Shown: one piece after another, positions 52,789-64,000 of the stretch
Position numbering within the stretch: position 1 is the first letter of the stretch
Layout: each line of letters opens with the position of its first letter
Assembly: GCF_964340395.1 (NCBI RefSeq)
Contig: NC_135552.1
Location: 17,746,694 to 17,810,693, forward strand
Direction of reading: 5' to 3'
DNA: 64,000 nt
From: Glandiceps talaboti
Taxonomy: Eukaryota > Hemichordata > Enteropneusta > Spengelidae
The notes under the pieces: model-generated
Told to the model about the DNA's origin: nothing
Seen by the model: only the letters and a program-made list of their open reading frames with translations
Databases searched by the model: none
Translations under genes and position numbers: made by a program

Positions 52789-53979
52789 CTACATTAACGT
52801 GAAGACCTTTGAGGGCGTTCTGTTAGAAGGAAGTTTAGTGTTCTGTCCTGTATTTTCTCGATTCATTCTCAGAATTTCGTCAACAATAGAGTCAAGTTCA
52901 CAGTTTCGTAGGGCAGTAAGTAACTTTTGTTCGGATGCTCGAGGGTAAGAATTCCTCCAAAGTAATAGGCCTTGATACGCTTGCTCCCTTGCGTCGCTAG
53001 GATGTTTGGTTGCTATGATACCGAATTCTAGTTCAAGTCGTCCATCATCAAAATGAGCTGGCCACGGTAGACTACGTAATACCGATTTCCAATTTTTGGC
53101 GATTCCTTTCTGTATGATGACGAACATCTGACGTAAACGATTGCCTATCATTAACAAAATGACAAAAACGTGAATTAATCCATGAACACTAAATAAATCA
53201 ACATTTTAATGACATAATTATCACAAATAGTAAATGTTACGAAATGGAAATGTGACATATAAATCGTCTAACTCGATGTAGTGAGCTGCTGATAATCGAT
53301 TTTCTGTCAGAAGGTCGTTTTATCGTAATTTAGGTAGTCAACAGTTTCACTTACCGTCATCTGTCAAACCAATGTTTCTTGTTGCCCCAGAAACAGACTC
53401 CCTATCTGCTGGGTTTTCCTTAACCATTTTCCGGTATGGTCTGTTCAAGTAGCGATAGATTTTCTCTTCTAATCGTACTGCATCAGTCGCAGCTGATCTG
53501 GTTTTGACGACAAGGTCGACATTCTTTCCTGAATCTTTTCCTTCCTTGGCTTCTGTTCTTGTGTTATCGGGTGGTTTCTTGGTGCTAGCTTCCACTTTTG
53601 CGTTATCCTGTGGTTTCCTGATGCTAGCTTCCACTTTTGCGTTATCCTGTGGTTTCTTTGTTCCCGCTTCTACTTTCGCGTTGTTATCGGGTTGTTTGTT
53701 TGTGACTGTTGTGTTCTTTGCTTTTCCTCTCTTCGTTGGATTTTCTTTCTCCTTGTCACGTTTTTCTTTGAACTTTTCCAGGGCCTTCATCTTTTCTTCT
53801 CTCTGATGCAAAGCTAGGTCAACTTGAACCCCTGTGTCAACACAGGTACGGCTGGGTATGCATTCCCCCTTGAGTACAGCTGTGAACATTGAAAAACAAA
53901 AGTATTCACTAACTGCGAATGGAATTGTAACTGCGTATACCCAGGCGTGCGATTAGACAGGAGACAGACAGACATACAT

Positions 53980-54014
<35 letters not shown>

Positions 54015-54083
54015 GGCAGGCAGACAGACAGACATACAGACAGACAGACAGGCAGACAGACAGACAGACAGACAGGCAGACAC

Positions 54084-54160
<77 letters not shown>

Positions 54161-57100
54161 TTGAAATGCTATCTAAACTCGGTAACTCCAACAGCTAATA
54201 AGGCATAAGCTCATATATATGCCTTGGCGTACACTTTTACAACCCTACACAAGACTGGTCTGCCTGAAGTATAAATTATAAACTTAATTAAATGTTGCGT
54301 CAAAAATTAACAACATATAGTCATATGTTGATACTCACCCGCAAGTAAATTTTCAACCTCACTTTGTCGTCGAAATCGTGCATCGAATTTTTCTTCGACA
54401 AAACTGTAAGAGAGAGTCGATAAATGCCAAGATCTGTCGATATTCCTTATATTGTACGACTGTTTATTAATAATATTTTTGTCATCATAAGATAATACGG
54501 TTTATTCAAATTAGAGAGGCATACTAATCAAATAGTCACAAAGAAAACTAACAAGTCGTCTCCTTGGCTTTGAGAAAACTGTTACTGTAATAACTATCAT
54601 AGTTGTGAATTTGTCTCTCGTAGATGTTTGTAGAGTTATTCACCGTGCATAATCTGCATCTGTTTTTTTTTTACATTTCTTGGAAAGTCGCTGTGAACTG
54701 TTTGTATACAATATGGCAACCGACTCACCTTAGCCCAAACTGTTCAGCAATGTTGTCTATGACCGGCCATATCCACTCTTCCGGACAATCAAAGTGGGGG
54801 ATTCCCTGAGCGAGCGATTCCTTGATCCCTTCAAAATCACACTCTACAAATTTTCGGTAACCATGGCTACCACGCCTATCACCGCAGTCAAAGGTCCACT
54901 CAGAGAGTCTGGCTCGATGATTGTACGTTTCACAGGTTAACCAGCCATCTTCGTCGATGTAGAGGGGTGATTGGTCCTCCATACACTCCCAATGATACAG
55001 GCGATTTCTATACAAAATTGACAGGAAAGTAACAGGGGCATAAATCCGTTATTGTTCACATCAAACATCAAAATCTATTCACGTTCAGCGAAACTGACAA
55101 TATAATTCTTACATGACGAAAATGTAGCCACACCATAGACGTTAAAGAGAAAACGGTATCCTGATCTTGTGTAATACTATGATAAAATTACGTTTTTATC
55201 GCCCTTTTTAAAGTTGTGGTAAACTTTATAGGGATATTAAAATTCATTACATGTAAAATGATACTCAAAGATAAACTCCAAGTTTCAAAATCCGGTAGAC
55301 ATGTTCCAATATAATAGTCAAATTAACATTTTGTGAATTCGTCTGATTGATTCCCAATAAATGGATAAGTAATGATAACGCCTATTTATGCCAATTTTAT
55401 TTGTTACAACCCAAAGAACATTTGTGTTGATTGTCTGATATTAAAACTATACATAAAGTAGTTTGTAGAGTTTAACGAATATTCCATACATGTACTAGTT
55501 ATAGAATTTAAACGAACATTCCATAGTTCGTGTTACAGACCTCAAACGACTATACAACTAAAATGACATCTCTCACCTCCCTTGGCAGATTGACAGGGGA
55601 CACGTGACGTAGAATAAATGTTGTCCTGCAAACCCTTTACGAGGTGACTGAACTTTCCTTACAGCAGCTCTGGCTCGAAGTCTACCTGGAGATTTACTTC
55701 GACGTGGACTTTCAGGCGTACTCATACTAAGTGAAAACAATGGTTGACATAAATGTGGCTTGACATGCCTGACAAAACGAACCCTAATGAACCGACAATG
55801 TTTTGTGATACGCTAATAGGAAGAGACTTGTTTTTAACTTCAATAATGAACAGATATCTGAATGTATACTCAAAGAGTTCTAGAAAGAAGAATTGATGCA
55901 AAATTCTAATTTAAAGAAGACAGAGTCCTTTGATTCACATGTTAAATGTTAAATTACGTCTTTCAAAGAATGTCTTGTTGCGTTTGTTTCTATAAACAAT
56001 ACTTGACATTTCATCAACTTAAATATTAGGTTGTTGCACACGTTATGTCTTAATTCAATAATTGAGCCATAAAATCATTCATGGGGAATATTAATGTAAC
56101 ATATCGCTTCAAGTAATAATTGAATGGGGACAATTAATCTGTTGGACTATTCAATAAAATGTCACAATACGATTCCATTTACCATCCTGAGAGGAGTTCG
56201 CTTGAAGTTGACGTCTGTTGTTAAGGTGACCGGGGTCATGGTCGGTCGCCTTGCTATAGTGTTACATTAAACGTTGGCTTGTATGTATCGTTAATTTAGA
56301 AGGCTATATATACATTATAGAAATATATACTAAGTTATGACATGCCTTTTGATATGTTTCTATGTTCGTTCCGTCGTTTGCCTCGCGAACGGACCAACCT
56401 AACATTTTCTGAACTTTTTGAAAATGAAATTACACCTGATAAAACATTGTCTATGTCTTACTAGTAATTCCATGGTATTACTATACCTACGAACGCTTAA
56501 ACTCTTTTCCGCCATCTAAGCAAAGACCAGATTCAGTGCCGGACCCCATTGTCACGACACCGCACATGATCCCCAACCTTAAAGAAGGACTCATTTACTT
56601 CTGAATATATCGTGTGTTTATGAAAACATCAGTACAAAGAAAGTGAAATTTACCCAGCAAATAGACAGAGATATTTGACACCGGTGAAAGATTAACTCAC
56701 AGTTAAAGTGAATAGATTTCCACCACACGCGACACTAGACTGGACTAAGAATTGAAAAGGTGAAATTTTTTAACTCTTAAGGTTCAGTTTTCGCACACAG
56801 CTTACGTACAGGTGTACTTGTTCACTAAAACAACACATGGAAACGACAAGTGACAAGATTTCAAGAAAGTGCTGAATATAGCTCATTTAGCTTATCGAAA
56901 ACTGTCACTGTGTTGGTCGAAAAATCTGAGTGGACAACACACGTAAAACAAACATTATACATTGATAAAAAATCCACAGCGAAATGTATTGATCAAAATT
57001 TGTTAGTTAGCAGTTATATGTAATGTTTATCTAGGTGCCGAATGTATGATTTATCAAAGGTTTAACTGAAAAACACTTAAAAAGCAAACAATCCCTGAAT

Positions 57101-57749
57101 TTTAAAATCCTACCCAAATTGAAATTCCAGCGATAAAATGAGTCTCTTCATCCACAGAGTACCAGCTTCTTTGGCCAAATACGGTTGCCCCTGGATGATG
57201 GCTCGACTGAAGTTTACAAAATCTGTCGCCCTATGTTTCTGCTGTTTATGTGGTTCTTGTCGCTCACCGCAGTCAAATTTCCAGTTTTGAATCTGAGCCA
57301 CATGTGAGTATCGTTCACACGATAGATAACCGTGTTCGTCAATGTAGATAGCATGACCATCGTGGAGACACTGCCAGGCAAGGATCTTGTCCCTGTGAAA
57401 TAAAGGAAAGTGAAGTAAAATAATTCAAAGTGAATTTTAACTGAAAACGTATGTCAATATCAAACTGAAGACGGTCAAAATGGAATTTGTGCCTATCATT
57501 CTTGCAAGAGAACTGACAATTTCTGTTATTTGGTAAAATGTGGAAATATAACTACACTTTTAGTGAGCCTTTCATTCTCCACACGAATCTGTTAGTCCAG
57601 TAGTTGAATAATACCCCAAACATCATGTTTGCAAAGGGTCTGGCATTGTACCGGGTACCAATCTACGTTCTATTAATGTAAAACTCAGCAACTTACTGCT
57701 TTACACATCCACCAACAGGACAGCTGAGTATAAGCAAATACCTGACCAT
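52789..57749 (-). CDS. Death-domain protein with two Cys/Trp-rich putative metal-binding modules (568 aa, 7 exons)
   Basis: Minus-strand exons: 57749-57697, 57392-57114, 55726-55577, 55007-54729, 54403-54339, 53879-53355, 53144-52789. All donors and acceptors are GT-AG and all phases join, giving 1707 nt. Exons 1-2 and 3-4 each encode one copy of a module of about 110 residues with the pattern CPxxxC, (A/H)W(Q/E)C, IYIDE(H/D)G, L(S/T)C, W(K/T)FDCG, then His/Lys-rich sequence. Four to six conserved cysteines suggest zinc binding, but I do not recognise a named family. Exon 3 begins with a basic Ser/Pro segment. Exon 6 is lysine-rich, with a 14-residue repeat ([12 protein letters not shown] type) about four times. 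Exon 7 is a death domain: [26 protein letters not shown], ending before a basic tail. The start is the ATG at 57749, in an ACCATGG context. The paralogous death domains at 42770-43053 and 51248-51543 support the C-terminal call. Confidence 0.75.
53575..53695. repeat. In-frame 42-bp coding minisatellite in exon 6 of the 568-aa gene
   Basis: About three units containing GCTTCCACTTTTGCGTTATC on the plus strand encode a 14-residue repeat (KVEAS-KKPQDNA) on the minus strand. The unit length is a multiple of three, so copy number can change without a frameshift. Confidence 0.85.
53965..54160. repeat. (CAGA)n microsatellite
   Basis: About 195 bp of CAGA with CAGG and CATA variants in the intron between exons 54403-54339 and 53879-53355 of the minus-strand gene. 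Opens artefactual frames on both strands. Confidence 0.95.
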
Positions 57750-58819
57750 GGTGGGTTCGGGAACTACGTTGTTACAGTCTCCATCAGCTCAGAAAAGAAG
57801 GGGCGATCTTCACTGATACGACGACCATAGAAACAAGGGAAACTATGCCGTATTTGTCTATGGAACAGCACAATGCCACCTTGCCTGTATCCTATAGGGG
57901 AATACAGGTTCTGCCGCAGTGGTGTACGTAGAGCACACATGACATATACATTTCGCACTTTCTTTAGAAACCACTGTAAGCAAATCTCAAGTGGACGTGC
58001 GTTGCTATGTGTCAACATACACGCAATTCTTTTTCTGCCCTAGGGAACTAGTCAACGTTCATGACCTGGGAGGGGTAAGCATCAATTTGGAAACCATTGG
58101 CATTTAAAATGACAGAAGAGCAATATTAGATTATACATATGAAGTAGTCTTCTTTTGTTTAGCCATTAACTCGTTGAATCTAATATGAATGGCGTCGATT
58201 GCTAGGAAATAGAGAAATCTACTTCAAATGTAATAATATACCTGGTCACTATAATTGTATTTTATTTTGTAAGATTACACAACTATATCTTGATTTAATA
58301 AAGACTGAAATACCACCAAACGTGATGAAACACAACAAGGCTTTAGCACTAATCTTGTGAAAGAATAGCCGGTTTTTGAATGATGCAATAAACTACCTAC
58401 TTCTTTTTTTTTGCTTTAGGCTAACAGTACCATTTATTGATGTGTGAACCACACACATACAATCTTGAAAATACTCATAAAGGAACATTTAGAGTCATTC
58501 GCCTACGTTGCACTTTAGATGAAAGACACGACATGAGTCACGTGACTTCACACATGTGCATACTCATAATTGAGTACTACAATAATGGTTTGTATGATTT
58601 GATTTGATTTATTTCAGCACGAGAGAGAAAAAATCCAAATTCAGTATAAAGAAAACAATTACAACAGACAATATATACTTGATTGTGCTGGGATAACACA
58701 GAAAAGTTAAAAACTTATTTCCACTGTGGTATTATATTCTGTTAGTTTCGCACCTCGCCGGACATTTCAAGAACTTTGATTTGATCAACGTTCAAATAAT
58801 AACAGTAAGCCTACTTATT

Positions 58820-58853
58820 GTGTGTGTGTATGTGTGTGTGTGTATGTGTGTGT

Positions 58854-58915
<62 letters not shown>
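58820..58915. repeat. (TG)n microsatellite
   Basis: About 95 bp of TG with occasional TATG. Confidence 0.93.
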
Positions 58916-60206
58916 AAGGTCTTATACGTGTGACGTGATGCTCCACTCGCTTGAACTCAGATATTTTGAGAAATGCCAGTAATTAAACTTACTCGAAATT
59001 ATTCCTTTTTATTAATATTCTTTCATCGTCGTAAACCATGCACTGCCTCGTTTACTCTTTTACGGCACCGTCCAGACGCATGCGTCAAGAACACACACTA
59101 CAGTCTACACTACACTACACTACACTACACTACACACATTACGTATGCTATATATGTAGGTTTATATTTAATGCATAATAACACTAGAGCGTGAGTGGAT
59201 TTATGGAATTGCAATTATATAAATATGAAATATTAATCCCATAGCTTTTTGATATGTTAACAAGATATATCTGTTTTGTTTGCCAGACGCCTATATAACA
59301 CAATTTATAAATTATATGTAAATTTAACTTAGAAGAATGATTCATCGGTCCACTGTAATGAATTCATAAATGAATTATTAGGTTCTTAAATTACTAATTG
59401 TATGCGAATACAACTTTAATCTCCTCTGCATTTAGCTATACTTGAATACAATTATAATTGGTAAAGTTAAGAATTCCATTTTCAATTATTTGACTGACAG
59501 ACTACAAAGTTGGAATGTGGGAATAAATTTGATTGCGATTGATGAGAGGACACTGATCGGTATCAAATGAGTATAAACTAATCAGTAGGACAAAGTTGCC
59601 GGCCAAAGAAACAAGTTGACCACAAGGGGCGCACTTCTATCCTAATTACCAATTTTGAGCACTCCCCAAGATTGTTTATAGGTCTACCTCTTGTTACATG
59701 TAATACTGTACTGCTGCGGATGATTTCTTTGAAACCAATTAGAGGTATTAGGTATATGATATCCAATATCCGTAACACGATGAACGTGTACAATTGTACC
59801 CATCTCTATTAATAATTATATTATTATATATATGTTGAAATGTATCGATTGATTTATGATAATATTTGAGTTTCTTTAGTTTCTTTTATTATGATAAATT
59901 GTGTTGGCTTTGATGTGGATGTTGGCTAATTTCCCTAGATACTTGTGTATGGTTGGATCAATACACACTGTTATTGGTTGAATGACTCATTCATTGTAAG
60001 ATTAGACTGGCACCAGTCCCTTGGGGGATTTTTTTCTATTCTCATAAATCCTCATTTTTTTAGTTTGTTAGTAATTTTTAGTTCTGTATAGGAAAATGTC
60101 CTCAACTTTAAAACAAAAAATATCTCTTACTAGTAGTCTGCATGTTCATCTGACTGTTTCGCGGTCACTCAATCAGGTTATAATTTCACACTAAACAATG
60201 CAGTTG

Positions 60207-60545
60207 TGTGTGTGTGTGTGTGTGTGTGTGTGTCTGTGTGTATGTATGTGTGTGTGTGTGTGTGTGTCTGTCTGTCTGTGTCTGTCTGTCTGTCTGTCTC
60301 TGTGTGTGTGTCTGTCTCTGTCTCTGTATGTGTTAGTGTGTGTCTGTGTCTGTATCTGTGTCTGTATGTTTGTGTGTGTATGCGTGTGTGTCTGTCTGGC
60401 TGTGTCTCTGTGTGTGTATGTATGTATGTATGTATGTATGTATGTATGTATGTATGTATGTATGTATGTATGTATGTATGTATGTATGTATGTATGTATG
60501 TATGTATGTATGTATGTATGTATGTATGTGTGTGTGTGTGTGTGT
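60207..60545. repeat. Compound (TG)n/(CTGT)n/(GTAT)n microsatellite
   Basis: (TG)n and (TCTG)n to 60410, then about 110 bp of GTAT, then (TG)n. Source of several spurious frames on both strands. Confidence 0.95.
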
Positions 60546-60584
60546 TTAAACAGTTTATTCAAATACACACGCACATCCCCCCCT

Positions 60585-60960
60585 CGACGTACTGCTGGAA
60601 GTGAGTTACGCTAGTGTAACAACAGCTTCTCTGCTGGTGGTACAACGGTGAAGAATTACACTGATGTCTGCTGCATGCCTCTTCTGCAGGTACATCGCTT
60701 GACCAAACTCCGATGTACACTAGCGGTACGCCTACACGCAGCAACAGAGCAGAGAGTTACGCTCCGTAACTCCAACTCTCAGTTACGGAACGGAGTGTAC
60801 TGTCGGTGTAACTCTCTACACTGAGTAACTCGGCAGAGTGTACTTCTGAAAAATCTAGGTATATCGTTGTACCAGAGAAGCGAGTAACAGCGAAGGTACA
60901 CGGGAGCACATCTAGAGTTACGCTTGTGGGGAATTTGCGTGTACTGTGTACAGAAAGAAA
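60585..60960. repeat. GC-richer block of repeated GAGTTACG and GTGTAC motifs in both orientations
   Basis: GAGTTACGCT, CCGTAACTCC, CAGTTACGGA, GTGTAACTCT, GAGTAACTCG and several G(T/G)GTAC words recur within 375 bp, forming overlapping short hairpins. It may be a decayed inverted-repeat transposon or a satellite. Composition differs from the AT-rich surroundings. Confidence 0.55.
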
Positions 60961-61679
60961 AAGACCCAGAGACCTGAGCAAGTCTTTTGTAAGATAAGCC
61001 ACTGTAATTTCTGTAATGCCTTTCAATGTATCAGTCCTAATAGAATTGTAGAGAGGAAACAATTTGTCATTAACTTAATTGACACAAGGTTGATATACTT
61101 TTTCTACTATAACAGTTTTTTTCTCTCTTTGGGGGTATCACAATAGTCAAAAAGAAGATAAACCGATACTGATATTTTAAAAGTAAACACTAGTATTCTG
61201 TTATTGCAAAGAAAATGAAGACATGTACGTAGTAAGAAGAGCAATTATAATTATTTATTTAATAATTTAAATTTATTTCAAATCGCAACCAAAATCCTCT
61301 ATAATGATAAACCTATGGATACAACATATTTACATATTGTTGTCTTGGATACATGCTAAACAGTGTTTCACACGTCACTGTATTTGTTGCTGTGACGTAG
61401 GTCTACTACGCAGATTCTTCTATGACGTATATTTCTTTCGTTCTGAGCAACGTCATGTACACAACACATCACGTATGCAGCGAGCTTTTGATGGTAGAAG
61501 TAACTGAGATCCTGACATCAACAGGTTGTTTCCAAAGCCTAATAGTGCGCCCTCATCGGAGGCCTTTATGAATTAAACTGCGTAGCTATTCTGTACAGTT
61601 TGATAGCATTATCGACCAACTGTCGGACTCTCTATCAACTACTTAAACCCAATTTCCTTCTCTACACCTTTTAACGTTT

Positions 61680-61740
61680 TAACATTTATTTCATTTCTAA
61701 AGCGCTTCCTCTATTTAAAAAAAATATTCAAAAGCGCTAC
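61680..61740. repeat. SINE/LINE tail-like repeat with TCTAAAGCGC core (second copy)
   Basis: TTTCATTTCTAAAGCGCTTC then ATATTCAAAAGCGCT, matching 5860-5925. Confidence 0.4.
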
Positions 61741-62386
61741 ACAATAAGTTAAAAAAAGACATTAAAAAATACCATACAAAAAACAATTAATCCATACCAG
61801 GTAAAGTTAATAATAAAATAAACAATTTCTAAAAAGAGGTTTTAAAAAAGAATTTTCTTTTAAACATATTATACATTTGTGCTTTTGTACATAGGTGATG
61901 CATCAAATATGCAGATAAACCTGAATATTAAAGTAACTATACCAACATGGAAGTGGGTGGTACTTCCATGGTACCAACGACAATGAACTTATGTACAAGT
62001 TTTCCCAGGCATATCGTGGGGGGAATCCTTCCAATATTATGAATAATCGTGAGTAGGAGTGAGCAGTAAGCAATTCATTTTGTTGCAATTGGGTGATATA
62101 GTTTATGATTACATTATACATACAGCTTGTAAGTGTTTTAGAATCAGTTTATAACTTTATATTTTTTTGTTATCACAAATACATACGGATTTTCTGTCAT
62201 CTTACAAGAAACTGACATCTTCGGTAAAAGTTCGTCAGGTCACATAGTATACAGAACTATCACGATTTATATATTTACAAGACTGTCACATGATATTTTG
62301 TGTTTTTGTCTTTAGCTTTACAACAAAAGTCATCGACGTCTTGGTTACTTCACCAGATAAAATGCCACTGATTGTAATTATCAATA

Positions 62387-63889
62387 TTATTTTTTCTTCA
62401 GGAGGTTTTGTACCTCTTTAAGTGTATCTGGAATTCCCGGCATATCTGCTAGCGAAATTGTATCTTTTCCTTTCACTTCTCTGGTGTACTGAACGAAGTC
62501 AGACCAATTTGACCACCTATTTTTGATGAAAATCTTGGCCTCTAAAACAAAACAAAACAAAACAAAACAAAACAAAAACAAAATGTACATTTATTAAGAA
62601 AGTGTCACTACGATGGCCGATAAGGTTCTTCAAAATTCAAAATTCTTAAAAAAATTTGTCATCAGATATAACGGACTCTAAGCCACATGATATGGGGATA
62701 AGAGAACGAAACGAAAAAAGAGAACTCCATAACACCATAGAAAAACTTTAGTGTTGCTATGTAGACAAAAAACTTTTAAGAAATATTACATGATTCGCAT
62801 AAAATATATACATGTATTAGTTTACAAGGATATTCCCAAGTCACGAATCACTTTTATAACATATTGTAATATATCAGAAACGCCTCACAGGTACATGTAG
62901 TAAGAATTACTAAACTTGGAAATTTTCCCAAGCCAAATCAATTGTCCTGAAATGGGATTTACAACGTTAGACAATATTTAGTGTTATGACGAATGTCGAC
63001 ATGATACAATTACCTGGTAATGTTAGCTGATAGTAAACCCACGGCATACATCAATTCAAACATATCGTGGTTTATACACCTAGTTGCTATAGAACACAAG
63101 CACATAATCCATACTACTGTGGCTTGAGTAACTCCCTGTACTTATGTAGCAGTTGTGCACGCACTACACCACGAATATTTAAGAATCATGTCAAAAAATG
63201 TAATTTAAGAACTGTGGCACCCTGCTGCTTATATTCACTAATGAAACAGTAAATTGGTAATTTTGGCATATTTGTCTGAAATATAATCCGTATACTTATC
63301 TTACTTATTGCGATTTCCTGTTCCACCAGAGATATGACGTAGATGTCGTCTTTATAGTCGAGTATTTCGCCTGTCATGTTTGTTACTAGATTCTCAAGTG
63401 TTACCACTTGTGGAACGACACGTCTTAGACAGTCTACCATTTCATTCTAAGACAAATCAGACACTTTTTGGTTATTCCTTAACATCATTCTCTAAATTCA
63501 CAAAATAAAGCTTAACGAAATAATACAATTATAGGTGACGTTTACATTTTTGTGTAAAATACCGATACATTTACTAAATAACGTCACACTGACCATTCAC
63601 CATTCGTTATGCAGCTGTTCAGTCTGGCTACAAATTCAAAATTATATTAAAAATAAAAACATCTCTGTTTTGTAGGTAGTGCCGTTGACAAAATAGAGTT
63701 CTGTCCTGGTAATTCAAAGTTCTTGAAATACTAAATCGACCTACCCCTCCAAACATCGGATGAGCTACATAGAGACATGATATATTTTTCGATTTCAGGA
63801 AGGTGGCTGTGGCCTCGGCAATTCTTGGACTATGTTTTTCTACTAGTTTGTGTACTTCGGCACAAAATTCCGGGTCTTTCCTTGGACAG
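62387..63889 (-). CDS. Unrecognised gene, last three exons (5' part beyond right edge)
   Basis: Minus-strand exons 63889-63745, 63446-63305 and 62541-62387 join in phase into about 146 residues ending in KEVQNLLKKK and a stop. Features: CPRKDPEFC near the left part, a helical stretch EVHKLVEKHSPRIAEATATF, NISCLYVAHPMFGG, then LRRVVPQVVTLENLVTNM and a final WSNWSDFVQYTREVKGKD segment. No family recognised; it lacks the LPWP and EQAY signature of the neighbouring death-domain genes. The intron before the last exon ends in an (AAAAC)n tract at 62542-62580. The first listed acceptor (AG at 63890-63891) is a consensus choice, and an upstream exon must lie outside or near the window edge. Confidence 0.5.
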
Positions 63890-64000
63890 CTGTTGAAGGA
63901 TTGTGCAATGTATGAAATCACAACTCGTTCATAATCATATTACAGTTATCATAACACGATGTTACGACGGAGTATTCAATACAACTAAGGTAGCTAGAAA

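Larger units (their letters stand above)
57750..62386. other. Repeat-rich spacer upstream of the 568-aa gene
   Basis: Holds (TG)n tracts, an ACTAC tract (59105-59135), a compound microsatellite (60207-60545), an unusual GTAC/GTTACG-rich block (60585-60960) and a retroelement-tail-like repeat (61680-61740). The minus-strand frame 58018-57764 sits just upstream of the chosen start but ends in a stop and has no family match. Confidence 0.55.

Noticed and set aside
57764-58018. Minus-strand 84-aa ORF as the first exon of the 568-aa gene
   Set aside because: It ends at a stop just before the ATG at 57749 and shows no donor or conserved residues.
60191-60614. Long Cys/Val/Tyr and His/Thr ORFs
   Set aside because: Simple-sequence artefact on both strands.

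Overview
This is a metazoan nuclear window: AT-rich, with long introns bounded by GT-AG signals, abundant micro- and minisatellites, several MITE-like inverted-repeat elements and one LINE. The marine-invertebrate character is suggested by a DUOXA homologue, a lineage-expanded death-domain family, a CR1/L2-like LINE and many (TATG)n and (ATTC)n tracts. An invertebrate deuterostome (for example a hemichordate or a lancelet relative) or a lophotrochozoan is my guess; the sequence alone does not settle it.

Layout. (1) 1-26559, + strand: the 3' two thirds of a DNMBP/Tuba-like gene (coiled coil, RhoGEF/DH, BAR, two C-terminal SH3 domains) in 19 exons whose reading phases all join. The N-terminal SH3 exons lie left of the window. 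One intron holds a 5'-truncated LINE with an intact reverse transcriptase ORF, others hold MITE-like elements. Four introns contain tandem arrays whose unit includes the neighbouring exon edge, so that functional-looking splice sites occur 4 to 20 times in a row. (2) 26560-33621: 3' UTR and intergenic DNA with many minisatellites. (3) 33622-38984, - strand: a complete 8-exon DUOXA (dual oxidase maturation factor) gene of 454 codons with a long C-terminal tail carrying three acidic YxN motifs and proline-rich motifs. (4) 41594-57749: three death-domain genes sharing an unusual LPWP...EQAY(Q/R)G death-domain signature. The first (+, 149 aa) joins a short Gly/Asn/Val RHIM-like or amyloid-like segment to the death domain, the architecture of IMD and RIPK-type adaptors. 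The second (+, 601 aa) has a helical N-terminus, a long coiled coil and a death domain. The third (-, 568 aa, 7 exons) has two copies of an unassigned Cys/Trp-rich, probably metal-binding module, a lysine-rich repeat region and a death domain. (5) 57750-62386: repeat-rich spacer. (6) 62387-63889, - strand: the last three exons of an unrecognised gene running off the right edge.

How they may work together (inference). DUOXA delivers the dual oxidase to the membrane for hydrogen peroxide production at epithelia, and death-domain adaptors with amyloid-like or coiled-coil parts are typical innate-immune signalling components. Their adjacency could be a local immune cluster or simple tandem duplication. 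The clustered death-domain paralogues with three different N-terminal halves are the most likely undescribed system here. All gene models are from reading frames, splice consensus and phase agreement, without transcript data.
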